DNA of 64,000 nt from Roseinatronobacter sp052379845 (GCA_052379845.1 JBQTCF010000023.1), one strand, 5' to 3'; positions 1 through 9,031 are shown, numbered from the stretch's first letter. Made by a program: numbers and translations. The notes: generated by a model from the letters alone, not told the origin.

Positions 1-1353
1 GCAGATGGACAGCCAGTCCAGCCGCAATGCGTTGCCGCAGGTGATCCAGTTCTGCGCGTCCAGCGGCAGGAACTCGGCCAGGGCCTCTTTCTGGCCGCGA
101 TAGGTCACGTCGCACTGGTATTCCGCGATGATCAGCGCCAGCCGCGCGATCTCGGCCGAGAAATCCCGCAGCTCGATCCCGCGATAGTTGGTCAGGGGAA
201 TCTCGGTGCGGCGTTGTGGTTCGCCCCGGCGCTTGTTGATCTCATATTCCAGCGCGCGCATTTCCTTGTAGGCGATGACAAGGAAGTTGCCCGACCCGCA
301 GGCGGGATCGAAGACGCGGATCTTGGCCATGCGCGCGCGCAGATTGGCCAGCTTGCGCGCGTTATCGCCCGCCGCCTCCAGCTCTCCGCGCAGGTCATCG
401 AGGAAGAGCGGGTTCAGCACCTTCAGGATGTTCGGCACCGAAGTGTAGTGCATGCCGAGGACCGAGCGTTCCTCTTCATCCGCGACGGCCTGGATCATCG
501 AGCCGAAGATGTCTGGATTGATCTGCGTCCAGTCGAGGCTGCCGATATGGGACAGGTAGCGCTGCGCGATCTTGGAAAAGCGCGGCACCTCGGTACTGCC
601 CGAGAATAGGCCGCCGTTGACATAGGGAAAGGCATCGGCCCAGCGGGGCAGCCTGGCCTCTGCCCGTTTCGGGATGGCCGTGTTCATGGCCCCGAAGATT
701 TCGCCAATGACTTCGTGCGTGTTCGACCCGTCGCGGTTGGCCATCTGGTCGATGGTGGCGGTGAACAGGTTGTCGCTGACGAAGATGTCGGTGTCTTCGG
801 CAAAGAAGCAGAAGATCAGCCTTGCCATGAAGTGGTTCATGTCATGGCGTTTTTCCGCGCTGCCCCAGTCGGGGTTGTCCTTGATCAGCTCGACATAGAG
901 CCGGTTGAGACGGCTGGTCGCGCGGATGTCGAACGCGCTTTCGCGGATCTGTTTGACGGTGGAGATACCCGCGAGCGGCAGGAAGAACCCGAAATGGTCG
1001 GGGAAATCGGTGTAGCGGCAGGCGATGGTTTCGCCGGTGGTGATGTCCTCGGCCTCGAGATCGATGCCGTCGGTTGCCAGGATGAACTTCGCCTTGGTGC
1101 GTGTGGTGGTAGGGCTGTTGCGCAGTGCGCTGAGGGTTGCCGCGACGTCGCCCTGCGCGCAGGTTTTGAGGTGAATGTTGTTGGTCTGCAGAATACCGCC
1201 GATGTCGGATTTGTTCGACGCGCCGCTGCGCAGACGCTTGATCGTGGTGTCCTTATTGCCGAAGGCGATCAGGAAGGCATAGGGAAACTCGGCGGCGTCA
1301 AAAGGCTGCTCGGCAAGTTCGGAAACGGCTTGTTCGATTTCGACTGCGTTCAA
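1..1353 (-). CDS. Class I SAM-dependent DNA methyltransferase (MmeI/type IIG-like), 3' end outside window
   Basis: About 450 residues are visible and the C-terminus runs off the left edge. The SAM-binding motif I of amino-methyltransferases, DPACGSGNF, is followed by conserved-looking stretches (RGIELRDFSAEIARLALIIA and LAEFLPLDAQNWITCGNAL) typical of the large MmeI-like methylase family. The first roughly 300 residues form the long N-terminal region of that family. No ATG fits; the frame opens with TTG at 1353, overlapping the stop of the upstream small gene (TTGA), so translation is probably coupled. It likely methylates adenine as a solitary methylase or as part of a restriction-modification or phage-defence system. 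The target-recognition part and any endonuclease module are not visible. Family call is firm; exact system is not. Confidence 0.8.
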   Translation of the reverse strand, partial: MNAVEIEQAVSELAEQPFDAAEFPYAFLIAFGNKDTTIKRLRSGASNKSDIGGILQTNNIHLKTCAQGDVAATLSALRNSPTTTRTKAKFILATDGIDLEAEDITTGETIACRYTDFPDHFGFFLPLAGISTVKQIRESAFDIRATSRLNRLYVELIKDNPDWGSAEKRHDMNHFMARLIFCFFAEDTDIFVSDNLFTATIDQMANRDGSNTHEVIGEIFGAMNTAIPKRAEARLPRWADAFPYVNGGLFSGSTEVPRFSKIAQRYLSHIGSLDWTQINPDIFGSMIQAVADEEERSVLGMHYTSVPNILKVLNPLFLDDLRGELEAAGDNARKLANLRARMAKIRVFDPACGSGNFLVIAYKEMRALEYEINKRRGEPQRRTEIPLTNYRGIELRDFSAEIARLALIIAEYQCDVTYRGQKEALAEFLPLDAQNWITCGNALRLDWLSIC

Positions 1354-1526
1354 GGTTCTACCCCGTTGTGTTTTTTTCTTGGGCCATCGGGGCGGCGCGC
1401 GGCCACATAAGCGCGCATGAACTCTCGTAGCACTTGCGCGGCAGGCTTATCTTCCGCTTGGCATGCCTTGAGAAACTGCTCTCGCAGGTCTCGGTCAATG
1501 CGTATGCGCAGGCCAGCGTCCTTCAT
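1350..1526 (-). CDS. Small ribbon-helix-helix-like protein upstream of the methyltransferase
   Basis: This 58-residue protein begins MKDAGLRIRIDRDLREQF and has the layout of a ribbon-helix-helix DNA-binding protein: a short basic strand (LRIRID) and two helices (LREQFLKACQAEDKPAAQVLREFMRAYVAARR). The C-terminal tail is basic. Its stop overlaps the TTG start of the methyltransferase, so the pair is one operon and the small protein may autoregulate it. An antitoxin role is possible, because antitoxins share this fold, but no toxin partner is seen. Function is inferred from layout only. Confidence 0.6.
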   Translation of the reverse strand: MKDAGLRIRIDRDLREQFLKACQAEDKPAAQVLREFMRAYVAARRPDGPRKKHNGVEP

Positions 1527-1708
1527 TGTCGCTCAGTGTAGCCAACGGATACACATTTGTGTAGCATAATCTTGGCTTGTAAACATATCGACAAAGGGCA
1601 TGCGTGCAGTATTTAAGTCTTTTGATCTGAATTAGAGTTCAAACGATTAAGCACATAGGACACTCCCGAGCGCGATCATCCCAAAGCTCACCGGCGTCAA
1701 TTCCATAC

Positions 1709-2722
1709 TCATCTCCCTGCCAACCGCGCTGATCGCGCCATGCGCGCATTGGCCCCAGCCGCGGCACTGCCACTGCTTGCAGGCGCCGGCCCCCGCGTTG
1801 CCCCACCCGCGCCGGGGCCCCCGGGCTGTACTGGCCCGGGCCGACCCATAAGTCCAGCCATGCGGGCGGCGGAGAGGGTGCCGAGGGCGGCCATCGGCCC
1901 GCTCATCGCAGAGGTCAGCTGAATATTGCCGGTGATCTGGCGCATGATCACGGGGATCAGGAATATCGCGAAGAATGCCATGATGATCATGGCAAAGAAG
2001 GGGATGGCCTGACCGAGGGTCGCGAGATCGCCGGAGTTCACATTGGTGGCCATCTGGTCGCTCATCGAGATGATGACCGAGAAGACGGCGGCGATCACGA
2101 TGGGATAGAAGGCATAGCTGATGATCCCGGTCAGCCAGTTCTGGAAATAGTCCTTGGTGGCATTCAGGAGCGACATCGTGATCATGATCGGCGCGATGCT
2201 GACATAGAAGGTGATCATCAGCTTGGCGAAGACGATCATCAGACCGGCGGCAGCGCCCATGGCGGCAAGGATGATGAAGGCGATTGTCGCAAAAAACGCC
2301 CCGCCGACCCAGTTCATCGCGCTGCCGATATTGTTTGCTGTGTCGATCAGATTTGCGATGATACGGTCAAACTGCTCTGCAAAGTTGCTTGCGCTCCCGT
2401 CACCAGCACCACCCGCTGCCCCGACAATCACACCTGCAAGGTGTTCCGAGCCACCAACAATTGCGTTGGTTACCGAATTGAACTCTGCCCAGTTGCGGGC
2501 AAAAATTCCGACAAGTGCCAGCTTGACCCCCAGCATGACAGCTGTCCGCAGATCGATGGATTTGACCTGCAGCATTGCATTGAGTGCGACGAACACGACG
2601 GCCAGGGTTGCCATCGCCATGCCAATCGTGCCGACAGAGCCAAGCAAGGCCCCGAAGGCCGTCTCACCTGCAGTGGCGAGATAACCCTCAACAGAACCGA
2701 CGATCCAGGAGACGATACCCAT
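1709..2722 (-). CDS. virB6: VirB6-family inner-membrane channel protein of the type IV secretion system
   Basis: The 337-residue protein has at least five hydrophobic segments (roughly residues 30-50, 60-80, 145-185, 195-220 and 240-260). A Gly/Ala/Pro-rich soluble C-terminal tail follows. This is the TrbL/VirB6 layout: a polytopic component of the secretion channel. It is the last gene of the VirB operon; its start lies two bases after the stop of the small periplasmic protein upstream. The assignment rests on topology and operon position, since VirB6 proteins are poorly conserved in sequence. Confidence 0.85.
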   Translation of the reverse strand: MGIVSWIVGSVEGYLATAGETAFGALLGSVGTIGMAMATLAVVFVALNAMLQVKSIDLRTAVMLGVKLALVGIFARNWAEFNSVTNAIVGGSEHLAGVIVGAAGGAGDGSASNFAEQFDRIIANLIDTANNIGSAMNWVGGAFFATIAFIILAAMGAAAGLMIVFAKLMITFYVSIAPIMITMSLLNATKDYFQNWLTGIISYAFYPIVIAAVFSVIISMSDQMATNVNSGDLATLGQAIPFFAMIIMAFFAIFLIPVIMRQITGNIQLTSAMSGPMAALGTLSAARMAGLMGRPGPVQPGGPGAGGATRGPAPASSGSAAAGANARMARSARLAGR

Positions 2723-2724
2723 GC

Positions 2725-3201
2725 TCAGCGGTTGTGTTCGCGGCAGATAGCACGCGCTTTTGACACCTGTTGATGATGCTCTGCATGATAGGGTCGCACG
2801 GCTTCAAACAATTCTTGTCGGCCCAGCCCCGCATATCGCGCTTCAAAATCCGCGATGACATCGTCCCAATCGGGATAACGCAGCGCGCAGGCGCAATCTT
2901 CCTCAGTCACCACCGCCGTGGACCAACGGTGCTGATACATGGCGTTGACGAGGGCTCGCTCATTCGTCGTCGCGGGGTTCATCTCGACCAGCCAGTCGGG
3001 CCGACCGGGGACGATGCAGCCATTGACCTCGCGGTCGGGCTCGGCAGAGGTGTAGAACTCTGGCAGGGTCAAGTCTTGTGCCGCGCTGTCCGCAGGCGCG
3101 GGCGGCAGTTTATTCGGGTCGAGATCACGAAGATCCGGCACGGTCTGCGCGAGGGCGGGCATGGCAAAGGTCAGCGCAAGGCCGAGGAGGGCGTGTTTCA
3201 T
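2725..3201 (-). CDS. Small exported protein inside the VirB operon, function unknown
   Basis: The 158-residue protein starts with a signal peptide ending around ALAQ (residues 1-19), then a Pro-rich stretch (DPNKLPPAPADSA). A soluble domain with four cysteines follows (NGCIVPG, EEDCACALRY, ARAICREHNR), which could form disulphides in the periplasm. It starts inside the virB11 stop codon (ATGA) and is followed directly by virB6, so it belongs to the secretion operon. I do not recognise a named VirB family. A periplasmic accessory role in channel or pilus assembly is a guess from position. Confidence 0.7.
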   Translation of the reverse strand: MKHALLGLALTFAMPALAQTVPDLRDLDPNKLPPAPADSAAQDLTLPEFYTSAEPDREVNGCIVPGRPDWLVEMNPATTNERALVNAMYQHRWSTAVVTEEDCACALRYPDWDDVIADFEARYAGLGRQELFEAVRPYHAEHHQQVSKARAICREHNR

Positions 3202-4223
3202 ATCCGGGGGTCCTGTTCATCGGGAAGGGCGGGGAAATAGAATTGGGTGATGCCGCGCGCGCCGCTGGACCGGCCGGCCTGCACGATCACATCGATCGAA
3301 TTGGCGATATAGGCGCACATATTGTCATAGGTGAGCGGCAGGTTGGATTTGAGCGCGGCGATGGCGAGGCGCGAGATGGCAAGCTGCGGGGTTTCGGCAT
3401 GCAGCGTGGTAATCGAGCCGCCATGGCCGGTGTTGATGGCTTCCAGAAACGTCATGGCCTCGGCCCCGCGCACCTCGCCCACGATCAGCCGATCCGGGCG
3501 CATGCGCAGCGCGGATGTGAGCAGCGCATCGGTTGAGCGCAGGGGGTTTTCTCGTTCGGAGAGGAGGGTGACAGTGTTGGGCTGGGTGGGCAAAAGTTCT
3601 GCGGCTTCCTCGATGGTGATGATCCGCTCATGCGCGGGCACAAAGGAAATCAGCTTGCGCGCAAGCACGGTCTTGCCCGTCGAGGTGCCGCCCGCGACGA
3701 TGAGGTTCAGCTTATGGGCAATGCAAAAGCGCGCGGCCGCATCGAGATCGCCTGTCGCGACCAGCGTCTTTAGCTCCCGCCCCAAAGCCGCGCGCTGCGC
3801 GCCGAGTGAGATTTCCTTGCCATGGAGGAATTTCAGCGCAATTGCCTCGAGCGGAATGCTGGAGAAAAACCGCATCGAGATCGAATGGCCGTGATCGACG
3901 ACGGGCGGGGCCACGACCTGATAGCGCACCGCGCGCCCCTCATAGAGGACGGAGCCCGAAATAACGGGGCGGCTGCGCCCCAGCGTGCTGTTGCCGGTGG
4001 AGGCGATATTGCTCGCCAGATCCCCCATCTCAGTCTGTGTCAGGGTTTGCGCGCTCAGGCGCATGGCGCTGTCGCCTTGCAACTCGACCCAGACGCGGCC
4101 ATCGGGGTTTACGCACAACTCCACGAGGCTCGGGTCCTTCACGATGGACCCCAGCCGTTCCATTTCCTGCGCGAAATAACTGTTATGCCCGTGGCCCGCC
4201 TGGGCCCCCATCAGCCCGTCCAT
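3198..4223 (-). CDS. virB11: VirB11 hexameric traffic ATPase
   Basis: The 341-residue length fits VirB11/PilT-family secretion ATPases. The N-terminal domain (to about residue 140) precedes the P-loop GGTSTGKT at 178-185. A Walker B-type stretch GEVRGAEA lies near 249-256, and the His box TGHGGSITTLH is at 265-275. All nucleotide-binding signatures are intact, so an active cytoplasmic ATPase that powers pilus assembly and substrate transfer is expected. The start overlaps the virB10 stop, and the stop overlaps the next start, both as ATGA. Confidence 0.95.
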   Translation of the reverse strand: MDGLMGAQAGHGHNSYFAQEMERLGSIVKDPSLVELCVNPDGRVWVELQGDSAMRLSAQTLTQTEMGDLASNIASTGNSTLGRSRPVISGSVLYEGRAVRYQVVAPPVVDHGHSISMRFFSSIPLEAIALKFLHGKEISLGAQRAALGRELKTLVATGDLDAAARFCIAHKLNLIVAGGTSTGKTVLARKLISFVPAHERIITIEEAAELLPTQPNTVTLLSERENPLRSTDALLTSALRMRPDRLIVGEVRGAEAMTFLEAINTGHGGSITTLHAETPQLAISRLAIAALKSNLPLTYDNMCAYIANSIDVIVQAGRSSGARGITQFYFPALPDEQDPRI

Positions 4224-5572
4224 CAGAATATCTCCAGATCGCGGTCGACCATCACTGTGACGCGCGCGCCCTGATCTATGGTGATGATGGGTGGCAGGCT
4301 GAGATACTCGCTGACCACAGAGCCAGTCGCATCGCGCAGATCGCCCGAGACGCGGGTGGCCCCATCGCGGGCCATGTCACTCTCCATCTCGCGTGCAGCC
4401 AGCGCCGGACCCGAGGAGAGAAGCGAGATCAGCGCGGCCGCGCCAAAACGCTCACCAAAGCGCCGGTTGACGCGGCCCGAGACGCCAGAGCGGCCGATCG
4501 CATCGCCGCCATAGGCCGAGATTGTGACAGTTTGATTGTCAGGCAGGATGATGCGCTCCCAGGCGACCATGGCGCGGTATTGCCCGATGCTGACATTGGC
4601 CGAATAGCGCCCGATCAAGCGGCTGCCGCGCGGAATCAGGATGCGCGTGCCGTCATAGGAATGCACATCCTGCGTCACCACTGCGCGAATGGGTCCCGGC
4701 AGGCTGGAATCTATCGCGGTCTCCAGCGAGGCCTGGATCACGCTGCCTTGGGTCACGGTATTGGCCGGATTGACGATGACGCTGGCGCGCTCGACGGGGG
4801 CAGGACGCCCGACGCTGCGCACGAACTCTTCATTGTCATCAAGACGGCTTGCGTCTTGCGCGCTCTCCGCTCCGCCTGATCCCCCGCGCCCGCCAATGGC
4901 GAGCATCGGCGAGTTGAGGCGCGCAAGGCGGGCTTCCTCGGCGGCCGCGCGGCGACGCTCCAGCTCTTCGCGCTCCAGATCGCGGGTATCGCCTGCGATC
5001 TGGGCGGGCGGTTGCGAGAGCCGTGCCATCTGCAACTCGCTTTCCAGCCGGGTGATTTCCCGGTTGCGTTCCAAGAGCTCGCGGTCGAGCCTGCGCGCGG
5101 CCTCTTGCGCCTCGCGCCCGGCCTGATCAGCAGCGGCCTGCATGTCGTGGATCTGGCGCTGCAGATCGGACAGCTCACTGGCGCGCCCGTCATCTGCTGG
5201 CGCGGGTGCGTCGCGCAGGGCGGCCAGTTCCGCCTGCATGGTCGCAAGTTGCTCCAGAAGCGCGGTCATCTCGCTTGGGGTCTCGGGCTCTGGCGCAGCG
5301 GCTGGTGCAGGCGCGGGTGGCGGGTCACGGCGCGCCATGTCCATATCGCCAAAGGCCGAACCGCCGATCTGGAAATCCTGCGCACTCTGGGTGGCCATGC
5401 GCGGGGTGGTCTCGGGACCGCTCAGGGCGAAGTAGACGCCAGCACCGACGACGGCGGCGGCACCAACTATCCCCAGAACAAGCAAAGGCGAATTGGGTTT
5501 TGCCGCCTTGGGCGCTGCAAAATCATCTTCGAGCGCCTTGAGGCGGGAGGAGAGGTCGGAGGGATCGCTCAT
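4223..5572 (-). CDS. virB10: VirB10 inner/outer membrane-spanning scaffold
   Basis: The start at 5572 overlaps the virB9 stop as ATGA and gives 449 residues; an upstream extension is possible but is shadow sequence. A cytoplasmic N-terminus is followed by one transmembrane helix (about residues 27-50) and a Pro/Ala-rich linker (DPPPAPAPAAAPEPETP). A long charged, coiled-coil-like region spans about residues 90-220. The C-terminal TrbI/VirB10 beta-barrel domain includes VIQASLETAIDSSLPGPIRA and ILIPRGSRLIGRYSANVSI. The protein links the ATPases to the outer-membrane pore. Confidence 0.95.
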   Translation of the reverse strand: MSDPSDLSSRLKALEDDFAAPKAAKPNSPLLVLGIVGAAAVVGAGVYFALSGPETTPRMATQSAQDFQIGGSAFGDMDMARRDPPPAPAPAAAPEPETPSEMTALLEQLATMQAELAALRDAPAPADDGRASELSDLQRQIHDMQAAADQAGREAQEAARRLDRELLERNREITRLESELQMARLSQPPAQIAGDTRDLEREELERRRAAAEEARLARLNSPMLAIGGRGGSGGAESAQDASRLDDNEEFVRSVGRPAPVERASVIVNPANTVTQGSVIQASLETAIDSSLPGPIRAVVTQDVHSYDGTRILIPRGSRLIGRYSANVSIGQYRAMVAWERIILPDNQTVTISAYGGDAIGRSGVSGRVNRRFGERFGAAALISLLSSGPALAAREMESDMARDGATRVSGDLRDATGSVVSEYLSLPPIITIDQGARVTVMVDRDLEIF

Positions 5573-6306
5573 TGCCGCGCTCCCAGATTGGCGATGGCGG
5601 TCTCGATCTGGCCCAGCCGCAAGACCCAATAGGGGCTGGTGCCGCTCACGCGGACCGTGCCATCGCGCTGGACCTGGCCGTTGGCGATGCGCTCCATCCC
5701 GTCCGAGATTGCGAAAATCGTGGGCATCTCGCGTGCGGTCGCAAAGCGGAAATAGGTGAAGGTGCCATCGTCCCAGACCTCTTCGGGCGTGATCGCGGTC
5801 ATGGCATTGCCGCCATAGCGGGTGTTGATCACGCGTTGCTCGGGCACGCGCGCCCCGCGCTCGCGGGTCTGATCCGCAGGCACTGTGAAGCGCACGGAAT
5901 AAAAGGCCGTGTTCCGGGATTCCTGGACCACGAAATAATAGGTCCGCCGGTTGGTGAAGACGGTGATGTTGGTGCGCGCGCCTGAGCGTTTGGGCTTGAT
6001 GACAAAGGCGCGTCCCCCGGGGACCGCGTCGAAATCGAAGCTTTGTGTGTCACCGGCCACGACCGAGACGATCTCTTCGCCGCGCGGCAGCTCCACTGTG
6101 GTGACGCGCTCGAGCATAAGAACAAGGTTATAGACCTGCCCATCGACATAGATCGCATCGCGCACACGGGCATCATGCGGGCCAGCACGCGGGGTGATTT
6201 CGGCGGCCAGTGGTCCCATGAGGACCAAAAGGCCAAGGAATGTGCCGGCCGCGAGTTTTGTTGGCGCGCGCATCGGGGCGCCCAGTTTCCGGGGTGCAAA
6301 TCTCAT
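5569..6306 (-). CDS. virB9: VirB9 outer-membrane-complex protein
   Basis: The chosen start at 6306 has a GTGAGGA ribosome site just upstream and gives 245 residues. A second ATG 11 codons later (6273) gives a cleaner signal peptide (MRAPTKLAAGTFLGLLVLMG) and could be the real start. The mature part carries typical VirB9/CagX features: an N-terminal beta domain (YVDGQVYNLVLMLERVTTV, TNRRTYYFVVQ) and a C-terminal domain (VWDDGTFTYFRFATAREMPT). With the lipoprotein and VirB10 it would form the outer-membrane core complex. Confidence 0.93.
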   Translation of the reverse strand: MRFAPRKLGAPMRAPTKLAAGTFLGLLVLMGPLAAEITPRAGPHDARVRDAIYVDGQVYNLVLMLERVTTVELPRGEEIVSVVAGDTQSFDFDAVPGGRAFVIKPKRSGARTNITVFTNRRTYYFVVQESRNTAFYSVRFTVPADQTRERGARVPEQRVINTRYGGNAMTAITPEEVWDDGTFTYFRFATAREMPTIFAISDGMERIANGQVQRDGTVRVSGTSPYWVLRLGQIETAIANLGARQ

Positions 6307-6316
6307 AGCAAAATCC

Positions 6317-6994
6317 TCACTCGAACCGGTCAGAGGTGATGGCGTATTCGCGGACCTTGAAGCCGAAGGGGTTGGCCCAGACATCGGCGATCTCGCGCAG
6401 TTCCGCAGGCTCGAACTCATAGGCCAGCGTGACGGTGAAATTCCCGATCTGGTCGCCCTCGTTTGAGCGCAGGCGTTTCCTGAGCCGGATCTGGGCGCGG
6501 TTGCCCGAGAGGGGGGCAATCGAGATGATCTCGACATCCATGCGGGCAGAGCCATAGCGGTTGGGCGGATAGTTCGGGTTGGCACTGCTCCAGAGGCTGC
6601 GCATGCTGGCCGCCGCATCGCCGCTGGAACGCTGCATGACCGAGCGCACGCGCAGATCATTGTCGAGCTGATTAAAAGTCTCGCGGTCGCGCACGTAAGA
6701 AAAAATCATGGAATCCGTGACCGCGCGCTCTTCATGCAACGAAATCGCGCGCACCTCCGCCCAGGGCACGGCGGCCCCGGTTGCCGTGTCAAAGGGTACC
6801 AGTTGGGGCGTGGGCATCTCATGCTTGAAGGCAACGACCATCATGCCAAGCCCCATCACGGCGCCAAAGCCTGTGGCGCTGAGCGCAATGATCTGCCAGA
6901 GCCGCTCGCGGCGCAGTGCGCCAAAGATCAGCTCTTCGGTGACGGTCTCGCCGATATCGGGGATTGCGGGCGCGCGGCGCGCAAACCCCCTCAT
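6317..6994 (-). CDS. virB8: VirB8 inner-membrane assembly factor
   Basis: The 225-residue protein has a short cytoplasmic N-terminus, one transmembrane helix (about residues 33-57) and a periplasmic VirB8 domain with an NTF2-like fold. Recognisable stretches are SMIFSYVRDRETFNQLDND and IRLRKRLRS. VirB8 nucleates assembly of the core complex and contacts VirB10, VirB5 and VirB6. The start overlaps the stop of the VirB5-like gene as ATGA, and virB9 begins 10 bases after its stop. Confidence 0.93.
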   Translation of the reverse strand: MRGFARRAPAIPDIGETVTEELIFGALRRERLWQIIALSATGFGAVMGLGMMVVAFKHEMPTPQLVPFDTATGAAVPWAEVRAISLHEERAVTDSMIFSYVRDRETFNQLDNDLRVRSVMQRSSGDAAASMRSLWSSANPNYPPNRYGSARMDVEIISIAPLSGNRAQIRLRKRLRSNEGDQIGNFTVTLAYEFEPAELREIADVWANPFGFKVREYAITSDRFE

Positions 6995-7857
6995 GGCTGC
7001 ACCCGCAAGGGCGGCATGGTCAGATCGGAAAACGCCTGTTCTTCGGCCTGCTGGGCGGCGGTTGAGACACCCGCCACGCCATCGGCCATGGTTTGTGCGG
7101 CCTGCAGCTCCAGCATCTGCAGCAGAATGATGCCAATCTCAGCCGTGACCAGCGTGTTGTGATCGACGGATTCCTTGATCCCTTGGGTATTGCCGATCTC
7201 GCCCACCATGATCTCGATACGCCGCACGCTTGTGTTCGAGCGCTCATGCGCGCTTTGCGCAGCCGCACTGGAAACGACCGCCGCAGAGGCTTGCTGGCCC
7301 AGCCGGCGCTCGCCCGTGACGTCGGATTGCGAGAGCTGCTGGACGATGGCGGGCGACAGACCCGTGTTGGTCAGCACACGCTCGACCGAGGCTGCCATAT
7401 CCCCGCAGCCGCCCGAAAGCGCGCTCATCAGATCGCCTTGCGAGAGGCTGCTGACCACGCCGGTGAGGCTTTCAAAATTCTGCTGCAACAGGCAATCGAG
7501 ATCGCCGCCCCTCAGGAGCGACATCGGGTTCTGGCTGGTCAGAATGCCGTAGATGTCCTGCATCTGGGTAAGCTGGTCGCCGAGCAGATTGACCTGTTCC
7601 AAAAGCGCGTCGAGCTGGTCGGTCTGAATGCCGAGATCATCGAGCATATGCTTGAGTTGCTGGACCTGGTTGGTCAGGCTTTGGGCATCGAATGTCGGCA
7701 CGCCTTGGGCGAGAACAGCTGTGGGCGCGAGGGCTGTGAGGGGTGCAAGGGCAAGACCCAGTGCCGCTGCCAAAGCAAAACGGCTGGTTCGCACGCGTGC
7801 ACTCACTCCGGATTTCGGACGGGCTGCGATCAGGGATGACATATACGCAGGGCGCAT
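6991..7857 (-). CDS. VirB5-like (TrbJ-type) exported protein of the type IV secretion system
   Basis: The start at 7857 is preceded by GAGGAG; two ATGs further up lack a site and overlap the previous gene. A long signal peptide (ending near AVLAQG, about residue 52) leads to a mostly helical protein with QVQQLKHMLDDLGIQTDQLD and LLEQVNLLGDQLTQMQDI. Its C-terminal helix region (ITVDHNTLVTAEIGIILLQM-type, then AAQTMADGVAGV) resembles VirB5/TrbJ minor pilins. Two cysteines lie in the middle (DCLLQQNF, GGCGDMAAS). Position next to virB8 supports the call, although the family varies strongly in sequence. Confidence 0.75.
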   Translation of the reverse strand: MRPAYMSSLIAARPKSGVSARVRTSRFALAAALGLALAPLTALAPTAVLAQGVPTFDAQSLTNQVQQLKHMLDDLGIQTDQLDALLEQVNLLGDQLTQMQDIYGILTSQNPMSLLRGGDLDCLLQQNFESLTGVVSSLSQGDLMSALSGGCGDMAASVERVLTNTGLSPAIVQQLSQSDVTGERRLGQQASAAVVSSAAAQSAHERSNTSVRRIEIMVGEIGNTQGIKESVDHNTLVTAEIGIILLQMLELQAAQTMADGVAGVSTAAQQAEEQAFSDLTMPPLRVQP

Positions 7858-7858
7858 C

Positions 7859-9031
7859 TCAGAACTCCTCAAGGGTCAAATCGGCAAAACGTTTCTCATC
7901 GGCCATCTGGGCGATGACCATCAGCTGCTGCGCACTCAAAGGCTGGGCGCGCGCGGCCTGCATGCGCATCGACAAGACCAGGAGCCGCCCGATCTCGGCG
8001 CGGGCATAGGTGTTGAGCGCCTGGGCCTCGGCCCAATCCTCCCCCTGCCCCACTTGTGTGACGATCGCGGCCAGCCGTTCGGCCGCATGCCGGATATTGG
8101 CGTGACCGAGTTCCGCGTAGCCGATGGCGGCCATGCCGCGCAGACCTAGCTCTGCATTGGCCATATGCGCGGCCGAGATCGTGCCAAGCGCGTCTTCGCC
8201 ACCGATGAGGCGCAGGTATTCGTTGTATTTGCGCGGGATCACCTGGACGTAATTCTGCGTCTCGGCAAAGGGCGGCACGCCACCATAGTGCTGCACGCGG
8301 CCCAGCCCTGCGTTATAGGCGGCCAGCGCCAGGATGATATCACCGCCCAGCTGATCGAGGCGGCGCGCGAGATAGCGCCCGCCGCCTTGCACCTGCACCA
8401 GCGGGTCCGTGCGGTAGGACGGGTTGATGCCCAGATCACTGGCCGTGCCGGGCATGATCTGGGTGAGCCCATATGCGCCCACATGGGATTCGGCGGCCGG
8501 ATTGAAGCGGCTTTCCTGCCAGATCAGCGCTTGCAAGAGCGCGCGCCATTGCACGGGTGAGAGCCCCGCGCGGGAAACGCCTGGGTGGTGATAGGTGTCG
8601 CGCGCACCTTGAATGATGATTTCCTCGACGTTTTGGCGCGCATCACCAAAAAGCTGCCGCGCGGGCAGGCTGGTCTCAGTGTCGGGATAGACCTGGGCCG
8701 CGGCACTCTCTGTCCCCTGCCCGGCCTCAAGGCTCTGGATCGTAGCATTCATGCTTTGCGCTGCGATTGTGCCGCTCTCGATGATCGCATCAAGCTGCGC
8801 CAGTTGCTGGCGTTTGATCTCCTCGATGCTGGCGCGCTGATCCCCCTTTCCAATCTGCAGCGCCTCATCCTGCAGGCGCTCGGCGAATTGGCGGGCCTGT
8901 TCTGCCGCTTGGGCGGCATCAAAGATCGGCACACCTTGCGCATGCGCGGGTTGACCCGCCCCTGCACCCAAGCCCGCAATGAGGACAAGATGCGCGAGAG
9001 CTGCTGCGCGCGTGGGGGGCAGGTCACGCAT
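7859..9031 (-). CDS. Lytic transglycosylase (SLT domain) with a VirB5-like N-terminal helical segment
   Basis: The start at 9031 overlaps the lipoprotein stop and gives 390 residues. A signal peptide (LVLIAGLGAGAGQPAHA) is followed by a helical segment opening QGVPIFDAAQAAEQARQFAE. That opening resembles the start of the mature VirB5-like protein encoded next (QGVPTFDAQSLTNQVQQLK). From about residue 150 there is an SLT domain with the catalytic Glu in QALIWQESRFNP, then GAYGLTQIMPGTA and ILALAAYNAGLGRVQ. The enzyme would open peptidoglycan for the secretion channel. The operon has a second SLT gene at its head (virB1). Confidence 0.88.
   Translation of the reverse strand: MRDLPPTRAAALAHLVLIAGLGAGAGQPAHAQGVPIFDAAQAAEQARQFAERLQDEALQIGKGDQRASIEEIKRQQLAQLDAIIESGTIAAQSMNATIQSLEAGQGTESAAAQVYPDTETSLPARQLFGDARQNVEEIIIQGARDTYHHPGVSRAGLSPVQWRALLQALIWQESRFNPAAESHVGAYGLTQIMPGTASDLGINPSYRTDPLVQVQGGGRYLARRLDQLGGDIILALAAYNAGLGRVQHYGGVPPFAETQNYVQVIPRKYNEYLRLIGGEDALGTISAAHMANAELGLRGMAAIGYAELGHANIRHAAERLAAIVTQVGQGEDWAEAQALNTYARAEIGRLLVLSMRMQAARAQPLSAQQLMVIAQMADEKRFADLTLEEF

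Noticed and set aside
214..1410. Long plus-strand open frames at the left end
   Set aside because: They lie opposite the methyltransferase frame, whose motif DPACGSGNF is on the minus strand; the plus-strand translations show no family features.
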